NCBI GenBank assembly: GCA_036268995.1
Contig: DATATB010000059.1
Coordinates: forward strand, 1 to 7,057
DNA from: DATATB01 sp036268995
GTDB taxonomy: Bacteria > Planctomycetota > Planctomycetia > Pirellulales > PNKZ01
Direction of reading: 5' to 3'
Length of the DNA stretch: 7,057 nt
Part shown: piece by piece, positions 1 through 5,266 of the stretch
How positions within the stretch are numbered: the stretch's first letter is position 1
How the letters are laid out: each line of letters begins with the position of its first letter
Made by a program: the position numbers and the translations under genes
Notes under the pieces: generated by a model
Told to the model about the DNA's origin: nothing
What the model saw: only the letters and a program-made list of their open reading frames with translations
Databases searched by the model: none

Positions 1-191
1 ACGGTGACGGTGTCGCCCTCTTTGGCCCAGCCCCAGACGCGGTTTGGCTGATCGCGCTGGAGCACCATGTGATCGGTGAACAGCGCCGGCAGTTTCACTT
101 CAGCCCGGGCCGCCGAAGTGGCAGCCAATAAGCCGGCGGCGGCAAGTACCAATCCAGCGGCACGCATCGGGAACAATTGACGAAGGCTCAT
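1..191 (-). CDS. Sialate O-acetylesterase-like exported enzyme, N-terminal part (cut by window edge)
   Basis: The minus strand reads from an ATG at 191-189 through 63 open codons to the window edge. Residues 1-30 form a Sec-type signal peptide: a short basic start, a hydrophobic run rich in Leu, Ala and Gly (about residues 13-24), and an Ala-Arg-Ala end that suggests cleavage before E31. The mature start carries LPALFTDHMVLQR followed by VWGWA. This is the typical beginning of the sialic-acid-specific 9-O-acetylesterase family, which removes O-acetyl groups from sialic acids or, in environmental bacteria, probably from other acetylated polysaccharides. The catalytic SASA domain lies beyond the window, so its Ser-Asp-His residues cannot be checked. 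A second in-frame ATG (codon 9, base 167) would still leave a usable signal. The gene diverges from the GntR regulator across a 325-bp spacer. Family call is firm; exact substrate is unknown. Confidence 0.86.
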   Translation of the reverse strand, partial: MSLRQLFPMRAAGLVLAAAGLLAATSAARAEVKLPALFTDHMVLQRDQPNRVWGWAKEGDTVT

Positions 192-267
192 AGGTTTGTG
201 ACTCTCGCAAGCGGGGGGTCAAAGGGCATGCAATCAACACCGGGAGGGACCACAAGCTAACGCGCGA

Positions 268-290
268 CTGCCGGGGTCTCAACCCGGCGG
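268..290 (+). other. GC-rich hairpin followed by a T-rich tract
   Basis: GCCGGG (270-275) pairs perfectly with CCCGGC (283-288) around a 7-nt loop, and T269-G289 (wobble) and C268-G290 extend the stem to 8 bp. A T-rich stretch (298-305, TTCTTTTT) follows about 7 nt downstream on the plus strand. This resembles an intrinsic terminator or attenuator reading towards the GntR operon, but the gap between stem and T tract is longer than in a canonical terminator. No plus-strand gene ends just upstream within the window. If a promoter lies upstream of 268 it could act as a leader attenuator; otherwise it may be a chance structure. Confidence 0.25.
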
Positions 291-291
291 A

Positions 292-325
292 GCGGGATTC
301 TTTTTCCGCCCAACTGCGGGATTCT
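292..325. repeat. 10-bp direct repeat GCGGGATTCT
   Basis: GCGGGATTCT occurs at 292-301 and again at 316-325, with starts 24 bp apart. The second copy supplies the left half of the TTCTATAGAA palindrome. The first copy ends in the same TTCT half but lacks the matching AGAA, so it may be a third half-site for the same DNA-binding protein or a degenerate copy. Confidence 0.4.
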
Positions 326-334
326 ATAGAACCC
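319..334. promoter_or_regulatory. Candidate operator, palindrome 1 (core TTCTATAGAA)
   Basis: Bases 322-331 form a perfect 10-bp palindrome, and the outer GG/CC pairs (319-320 with 333-334) extend the symmetry to 16 bp with one mismatched pair (321/332). It lies in the middle of a divergent spacer beside a GntR-family regulator gene, the usual place for an autoregulatory operator. It does not match the FadR-type GT-N3-AC consensus, so binding by this particular regulator is inferred from position and symmetry only. Confidence 0.45.
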
Positions 335-342
335 GTAAATGT

Positions 343-352
343 TTCTGCAGAA
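343..352. promoter_or_regulatory. Candidate operator, palindrome 2 (TTCTGCAGAA)
   Basis: This is a second perfect 10-bp palindrome sharing TTCT-NN-AGAA with the first. The centres fall at 326.5 and 347.5, so they are 21 bp apart, two turns of B-DNA, which would put two bound dimers on the same face of the helix. It lies 164 bp upstream of the regulator start and 151 bp upstream of the esterase start. Confidence 0.45.
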
Positions 353-504
353 TTTGATTGCCTCCCCCCAGTGCCTCCGCTAAACTCCAGGTCCTGCCAG
401 CATCCATGAAGCCTGGACCGCCGAAAACTGGCCGTCCGGCCGCTCCCCCGCCGCGTCAAACAGACCACTGAACCGCGACTGCCAGCATTCGTCCTTCCCC
501 TGCC

Positions 505-508
505 GGAG
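505..508 (+). promoter_or_regulatory. Ribosome binding site that favours GTG 517 as regulator start
   Basis: GGAG at 505-508 is the only Shine-Dalgarno-like element before the GntR gene. It lies 2 nt before GTG 511, too close to work, but 8 nt before the in-frame GTG 517, a normal spacing. The reading frame is closed upstream by TGA at 469-471, and there is no in-frame ATG before the wHTH domain. Confidence 0.5.
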
Positions 509-516
509 CCGTGTTT

Positions 517-1239
517 GTGTCGATTTCTTCCGTGAGCCGCTTTTCGCCTTCCGACCATGGCCGCCGACGGCAGGCCATTGTCGAATCGCTATTGAGCGAG
601 ATTTTTCAAGGCGCGATCGAGGCCGGGCAGCACCTGGTGACGCAGGACGTGGCCGACCGCTTCGGTGTTAGCCACACGCCCGTGCGTGAAGCCATGGCAG
701 CCTTGGCCGGCATCGGCATTATCGACCTGGTGCCCAACCGCGGGGCCATCGTCCGCCGTGTGAGCCATCGCGAAATTCGCGAAATCTGCCAGGTCCGCCG
801 GGCGCTGGAATGCGAAGCCGTGAGCAGCGCGTGCGGCCGCCTGGACGAGGCCTTCCTCACTGAGTTGGCCGATGACTTTCGCCGGCTGGCGGCGGCGCAG
901 GATTCGTCGGCGGCCGAGGTGCTCGACCAGGCCAAGACGCTCGACAGCCGGCTGCACGACTCGATCGCCGCCGGCTGTGGCAACGCCTTCCTGGCCGCCG
1001 AACTGGGGCGATTGAAGCTGCTGTTCCGTGCGTTTCGCGACGTGGCCTATATCCAATACCGCATCGACAACGATCTGCCCCGGATCATCGAAGAGGCCGG
1101 CCAACACCTGGCGATTGTCGAAGCCCTGGCCGCCGGAAAACGCCGCACGGCCATGCGGGCCATGAGCGTCCACATCCGCTCGGGCTTGAAGTACTGGCTG
1201 CGTGCACGCCCCGACACCATTAATCATCCAACTGTTTGA
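517..1239 (+). CDS. GntR-family transcriptional regulator, FadR subfamily with FCD ligand domain
   Basis: The product is a 240-residue cytoplasmic DNA-binding regulator, a normal length for the FadR subgroup of GntR. Residues about 15-80 form the winged helix-turn-helix: the recognition helix reads GVSHTPVREAM (50-60) and the wing reads PNRGAIV (73-79). The family usually has Arg where this protein has His53. Residues about 90-228 form the FCD domain. Asp143, His147 (in DSRLH), His197 and His219 match the Asp/His metal site used by FCD proteins to hold carboxylate ligands such as sugar acids or organic acids. It is the first gene of the plus-strand cluster, its stop lies 5 nt before the next gene, and it faces the divergent spacer with the twin palindromes, suggesting autoregulation plus control of the operon and perhaps of the esterase. 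GTG 511 is the alternative start. The ligand cannot be named from sequence. Confidence 0.9.
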   Translation: MSISSVSRFSPSDHGRRRQAIVESLLSEIFQGAIEAGQHLVTQDVADRFGVSHTPVREAMAALAGIGIIDLVPNRGAIVRRVSHREIREICQVRRALECEAVSSACGRLDEAFLTELADDFRRLAAAQDSSAAEVLDQAKTLDSRLHDSIAAGCGNAFLAAELGRLKLLFRAFRDVAYIQYRIDNDLPRIIEEAGQHLAIVEALAAGKRRTAMRAMSVHIRSGLKYWLRARPDTINHPTV

Positions 1240-1244
1240 TCGCC

Positions 1245-3788
1245 ATGGCGCGCGTCGAAAAGACAAGCCGCTCGATCCAATCGCCCGTTGCCAGCAACTG
1301 GGCTAAATGGATTGCGCTGGTGTTAATGCTTGCCGGGCCGATGCTCGCGCATGCCGCTACGCCGGCGGCGCGGCCGGTAGTCTTCGATCGCGACGTGCTG
1401 CCGATCCTGTCGGACAATTGCTTTCATTGCCACGGCCCCGACGCTGCCCGGCGCGAAGGGGATTTGCGGCTCGACGAGCGCGACGCGGCGCTACGCAAGA
1501 CGGATCCGGTGATCGTGCCGGGCCATGCAGACGCCAGCAAGCTGGTGCGGCGCGTGCTGAGCCGCGATCCGGATGAAATCATGCCGCCGCCGGGCTCGCA
1601 CCGCAGCTTGTCGCCCGAAGAGAAAACTTTGCTCGCCCGCTGGGTCGACCAGGGCGCGGGCTGGAGCCGGCATTGGGCCTACGAAACCCCACAGCGGCCG
1701 CAGTTGGCCAAGGTGAAAAATACACACTGGGCCCGCGGGCCGATCGATCGGTTTGTTTTGGCGCGGCTCGAGGCCGAGGGTTTTGAGCCTTCGCCTGAAG
1801 CCAGCAAAGAAACGCTGATTCGCCGCGTGACGCTCGACCTGACCGGACTGCCACCGACGCTTGCGGAGATCGATACGTTTGTGGCAGATCCTTCGCCCGA
1901 CGCCTACGAGCGGCTGGTTGACCGGCTGCTGGCGTCGCCGCGCTACGGCGAGCGGATGGCCTGGGACTGGCTCGATGCGGCCCGCTACGCCGACACGAAT
2001 GGCTACCAGGGCGACAACGTGCGGACGATGTGGCCGTGGCGCGATTGGGTGATCGGGCAGTTGAATGCCAACATGCCGTGGGATCGCTTCACCGTCGAGC
2101 AATTGGCCGGGGACTTGCTGCCCGATGCGCAGACCGGCGACCAGCTTGCCACCGCGTTTTTGCGCAACCACATGATCAACGGTGAAGGCGGCCGGATCGC
2201 CGAGGAAAACCGCGTCGAGTACGTGATGGATCAGGCCGAGACGGTGGCCACCGTGTGGCTGGGCGTGACGCTCACCTGCTGCCGCTGCCACGATCACAAG
2301 TTCGATCCCTTCACGCAGCGCGATTACTACGGTTTGTTCGCCTTCTTCAACCAGACTTCGGTCGAGGGCAAGGGCGGCAGTGGACAAACGGCGCCGGTCG
2401 TCGACCTGGCCAACGATGCGCAACGCAAGGAGCGTGCCCGACTGGCGGCCGAATACAAACGGCTGGCCGACCTGGTGGGCAAGCGCGAAACGGTGCTGCG
2501 CGACGCCGCGGCCAGCCAGAAGGACGGCAAGTACGCCTCGACGCTGCCGTCGCTGATCGAATCGGCACTGCGTAAGGGACCGGGCGACCGCACGGAGCCG
2601 AATCGCCAGGAGCTCATCAAGCATTTCAGCAAGTCGCAGCCGGAATACGTGGCGCTGCTGGGCCAACTCGAGGCCGCTCGCAAGGCCCGCAGCAGCTACA
2701 GCAGTTCGATGCCGCAAGTCATGGTGATGGACGTGCGAAAGCAACCGCGCGAGACGTTTGTGCTCACGCGCGGGGCGTACGACAAGCCGGCCGAGAAGGT
2801 CTCGGCGGCCGTGCCCGCATCGCTGCCGCCGCTGGGAAAAACAGACAAGATCGACCGGCTGGCGCTGGCCCGCTGGTTGGTGGACGCGCGCCATCCGCTC
2901 ACGGCGAGGGTGACAGTCAATCGCTGGTGGCAGACGTTCTTCGGCACGGGCCTGGTCAAGACCGCTGAAGATTTTGGGGTGCAAGGCGAGCGGCCCAGCC
3001 ATCCCGAACTGCTCGATTGGCTGGCCACCGAACTGATCGCCACGGGCTGGAATCCCAAAGCGATTCAGCGGCAAATCGTGACCAGCTCGACGTATCGCCA
3101 AAGCTCCAAGGTATCGGCCGCGCTCGTCGAGCGCGATCCGGAGAATCGGCTGCTCGGGCGTGGCCCGCGCTATCGCTTGCCGGCTTGGATGATTCGCGAT
3201 CAGGCGCTGGCGGCCAGCGGCTTATTGGTGGAACAGCTCGGCGGCCCGCCGGTGAAGCCTTATCAGCCGGAAGGGATTTGGGAGGAAGCCACGTTCGGCA
3301 AGATCACGTATCAGCAGGACCAGGGCGACGCGCTGTATCGCCGGAGCCTGTACATCTTCTGGCGGCGCATCGTCGGGCCGACCATGTTCTTCGACGTGGC
3401 CAGCCGGCAAGCGTGCACCGTCAAGACTGCAAGGACCAACACGCCGCTGCACGCGCTGGTGACGCTCAACGACATCACCTATGCCGAAGCGGCCCGGGCA
3501 TTGGCTCAGCGCGTGTTGCAAACGGTCGGCAGTACGCCACAAGCCCGGATCGAAATGGCTTTTCGATCGTGTACGGGCCGGCGCCCGACCGAGCGCGAGT
3601 TGGGGCTGATGACCAAGAGTTTAAAGCGGTTCGATGATCTTTATCGCCACGACCGGGCAGCCGCCGAGCGGCTGATTTCGATCGGCGAGTCGCCGCGCGA
3701 CAAAAAGCTAAACGCCAGCGAGCACGCCGCCTACGCGGCCTTGTGTTCGCTGATTTTGAACCTCGACGAGACCTTGAGCAAGCAGTAG
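1245..3788 (+). CDS. Secreted planctomycete cytochrome protein PSCyt1-PSCyt2(DUF1549)-PSD1(DUF1553)
   Basis: The product has 847 residues with a Sec-type signal peptide (residues 1-37; hydrophobic core from about 21; cleavage likely after LAHA). PSCyt1 covers about residues 45-140, with the haem-binding motif C59-F-H-C62-H63 and Met113 in an MPP motif as a possible second haem ligand. PSCyt2/DUF1549 covers about 165-370 and contains a second CxxCH (C345-C-R-C348-H349) in the conserved CHDHKFDP block. A charged, probably coiled-coil linker follows, then PSD1/DUF1553 from about 538 to 790, with conserved HPLTARVTVNRWW and RTNTPLHALVTLND blocks. These proteins are presumed extracytoplasmic c-type cytochromes, but their reaction is not known. 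No Shine-Dalgarno sequence precedes ATG 1245, so translation is probably coupled to the regulator, whose stop is 5 nt upstream. An in-frame TTG at 1236 overlapping that stop is the alternative start. The protein is complete, with no frameshift. Confidence 0.93.
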   Translation: MARVEKTSRSIQSPVASNWAKWIALVLMLAGPMLAHAATPAARPVVFDRDVLPILSDNCFHCHGPDAARREGDLRLDERDAALRKTDPVIVPGHADASKLVRRVLSRDPDEIMPPPGSHRSLSPEEKTLLARWVDQGAGWSRHWAYETPQRPQLAKVKNTHWARGPIDRFVLARLEAEGFEPSPEASKETLIRRVTLDLTGLPPTLAEIDTFVADPSPDAYERLVDRLLASPRYGERMAWDWLDAARYADTNGYQGDNVRTMWPWRDWVIGQLNANMPWDRFTVEQLAGDLLPDAQTGDQLATAFLRNHMINGEGGRIAEENRVEYVMDQAETVATVWLGVTLTCCRCHDHKFDPFTQRDYYGLFAFFNQTSVEGKGGSGQTAPVVDLANDAQRKERARLAAEYKRLADLVGKRETVLRDAAASQKDGKYASTLPSLIESALRKGPGDRTEPNRQELIKHFSKSQPEYVALLGQLEAARKARSSYSSSMPQVMVMDVRKQPRETFVLTRGAYDKPAEKVSAAVPASLPPLGKTDKIDRLALARWLVDARHPLTARVTVNRWWQTFFGTGLVKTAEDFGVQGERPSHPELLDWLATELIATGWNPKAIQRQIVTSSTYRQSSKVSAALVERDPENRLLGRGPRYRLPAWMIRDQALAASGLLVEQLGGPPVKPYQPEGIWEEATFGKITYQQDQGDALYRRSLYIFWRRIVGPTMFFDVASRQACTVKTARTNTPLHALVTLNDITYAEAARALAQRVLQTVGSTPQARIEMAFRSCTGRRPTERELGLMTKSLKRFDDLYRHDRAAAERLISIGESPRDKKLNASEHAAYAALCSLILNLDETLSKQ

Positions 3789-3802
3789 ACGGAATAGCAA
3801 TC

Positions 3803-5266
3803 ATGGACCCGCAGTTCGAACATCGTGCCAATCTCACGCGGAGGGCCTTTTTCGGCCGCTCGGCGCTGGGTGTCGGCACGGCCGCGCTCGCCTCGCTGCT
3901 AGATGGCGACGGCGCGCGTGCGGCCGCGGCTTCTGCGTCGCGTCAGGGTTTGCCGGGGCTGCCGCATTTTGCTCCCAAGGCGAAGCGCGTTATTTACCTG
4001 TTCCAGAACGGCGCGCCTTCGCACGTTGATCTGTTCGACTACAAGCCGATGCTCGCCAAGTGGCGAGGCAAGCAGATTCCCGAATCGGTACAGGCGGGCA
4101 AGCGGCTGAGCTCGATGACCAGCGGCCAGACCCAGCGGCCCGTGCTGCCGGAAATCACGAAGTTTGCCCGGCACGGGGCCAGCGGGGCGTGGGTCTCGGA
4201 TTTCATGCCGCGCACAGCGGCCATGGCCGATGATCTGTGCTTCATCCACGGCATGCACACCGAGCAAGTCAACCACGCGCCGGCCATCAGCTTTTTCATG
4301 TCGGGCGCCGAGCAGCCCGGCCGGCCCACGATCGGTTCGTGGCTCACGTACGGGCTAGGGAGCGAAACGCAGGAACTGCCGGCCTTCGTAGCCATGACTT
4401 CGCGCGATAAAGAAGCCTCGTGCGGTCAGATCTTTTACGATTTTTATTGGGGCAGCGGATTTCTGCCCTCGAAGTTCCAGGGAGTCAAGTTCCGCGGCAA
4501 CGGCGACCCCGTGCTGTACCTGTCGAACCCGGACGGCATGAGCCGGCAAGTGCGGCGAGCGATGCTCGATGGCTTGGGAGCCATGAACGAGGCGGCGCTG
4601 GCCGACTACGGCGACCCGGAAATCGCCACGCGAATCGCTCAGTACGAAATGGCCTATCGCATGCAGGCCAGCGTGCCGGAGCTGACCGACTTGTCGCAAG
4701 AGCCCGAGCACGTGCTGGCCATGTACGGCCCCGACGTGCGGCGGCAGGGGAGCTATGCGTACAACTGCCTGATGGCCCGGCGGCTGGCCGAGCGTGGCGT
4801 GCGGTTTGTGCAGCTGATGCACGCGGGTTGGGACCAGCATCGCAATCTGAACACCCAGCTCAAAATCCAGTGTACGGACACCGACGCCCCGTCGGCCGCG
4901 CTGGTGCAGGATCTCAAGCAGCGCGGGCTGCTAGAAGATACGCTGGTGATTTGGGGCGGCGAGTTTGGCCGCACGCCGTTTCTGCAAGGCAAGATCGAAG
5001 AAACGAAAACCTGGGGCCGCGACCATCATCCATATGCCTTCAGCATCTGGATGGCCGGCGGCGGCATCAAGCCCGGCATCAGCTACGGCCGCTCCGACGA
5101 GTTTGGCTACAGCGCGGTGGAAGACAAGGTGCACGTACACGACTTTCAGGCTACGCTGTTGCACTTGCTGGGCATTGACCACGAGCGGCTGACTTACAAA
5201 TTTCAGGGGCGCTACTTTCGCCTCACCGACGTTCACGGAACTGTTGTCAAAGGGATCCTCGCGTGA
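3803..5266 (+). CDS. DUF1501 protein, alkaline-phosphatase/sulfatase-like fold, Tat-exported
   Basis: The 487-residue product belongs to DUF1501, a family placed by fold with the alkaline phosphatase/sulfatase superfamily and nearly always found beside PSCyt/PSD1 genes. Residues 12-17 (TRRAFF) form a twin-arginine motif before a weakly hydrophobic segment (about 18-33), so export through Tat in folded form is likely. Conserved family blocks are visible in order: NGAPSHVDLFD (69-79), HAGWDQH (340-346), GGEFGRTP (385-392), GRDHHP (405-410) and HDFQATLLHLLGIDH (446-460). Their Asp and His residues are plausible metal ligands, by analogy with the superfamily. The enzymatic activity of DUF1501 is unproven. 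ATG 3803 is preferred over in-frame ATG 3743 because it avoids a 46-nt overlap and places the Tat motif near the N terminus. It starts 14 nt after the first cytochrome gene and overlaps the next gene by 4 nt. Confidence 0.93.
   Translation: MDPQFEHRANLTRRAFFGRSALGVGTAALASLLDGDGARAAAASASRQGLPGLPHFAPKAKRVIYLFQNGAPSHVDLFDYKPMLAKWRGKQIPESVQAGKRLSSMTSGQTQRPVLPEITKFARHGASGAWVSDFMPRTAAMADDLCFIHGMHTEQVNHAPAISFFMSGAEQPGRPTIGSWLTYGLGSETQELPAFVAMTSRDKEASCGQIFYDFYWGSGFLPSKFQGVKFRGNGDPVLYLSNPDGMSRQVRRAMLDGLGAMNEAALADYGDPEIATRIAQYEMAYRMQASVPELTDLSQEPEHVLAMYGPDVRRQGSYAYNCLMARRLAERGVRFVQLMHAGWDQHRNLNTQLKIQCTDTDAPSAALVQDLKQRGLLEDTLVIWGGEFGRTPFLQGKIEETKTWGRDHHPYAFSIWMAGGGIKPGISYGRSDEFGYSAVEDKVHVHDFQATLLHLLGIDHERLTYKFQGRYFRLTDVHGTVVKGILA
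5250..5255 (+). promoter_or_regulatory. Shine-Dalgarno AAGGGA setting the GTG start of the second cytochrome gene
   Basis: AAGGGA lies inside the end of the DUF1501 gene and is 7 nt before GTG 5263. It is the best ribosome binding site in the window and supports a GTG start that overlaps the DUF1501 stop as GTGA. Confidence 0.65.

Larger units (their letters stand above)
192..516. promoter_or_regulatory. Divergent intergenic region between esterase and GntR operon
   Basis: No credible gene lies in these 325 bases; the minus-strand reading frame that crosses them is out of frame with the esterase and has low-complexity Arg/Ser composition. The part around 290-355 is AT-richer than its surroundings and contains two TTCT-NN-AGAA palindromes, a direct repeat and a T-rich tract, so it is the likely site of both promoters. 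A TAGAAT hexamer on the minus strand (328-323, inside the first palindrome) resembles a sigma-70 -10 box pointing at the esterase, but no good -35 partner is seen 16-18 bp upstream. On the plus strand only TATAGA (325-330) resembles a -10. Bases 360-510 are C-rich with no clear signal. Promoter positions are therefore inference. Confidence 0.6.

Noticed and set aside
390..419. GGTCC/GGACC pairing across a 20-nt loop
   Set aside because: The stem is only 5 bp with a long loop, with no flanking symmetry or position that suggests a function.
430..441. Short inverted repeat GGCC-GTCC-GGCC in the spacer
   Set aside because: A 4-bp stem with a 4-nt loop in C/G-rich DNA is expected by chance and has no T tract or partner.
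100..558. Minus-strand open frame covering the divergent spacer
   Set aside because: It is out of frame with the genuine esterase start at 191, has low-complexity Arg/Ser/Gly composition and overlaps both flanking genes.
589..1266. Minus-strand open frame opposite the GntR gene
   Set aside because: The plus strand encodes intact wHTH and FCD domains; the antisense product has no family features.
1491..3101. Long open frame on the minus strand (536 codons) opposite the first cytochrome gene
   Set aside because: It is antisense to a clearly conserved protein, is rich in Arg, Gln and His with no recognisable domain, and results from the GC-biased third positions of the real gene.
3743..3802. 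Upstream ATG extending the DUF1501 protein by 20 residues
   Set aside because: It would overlap the preceding gene by 46 nt and move the Tat motif away from the N terminus; ATG 3803 fits better.
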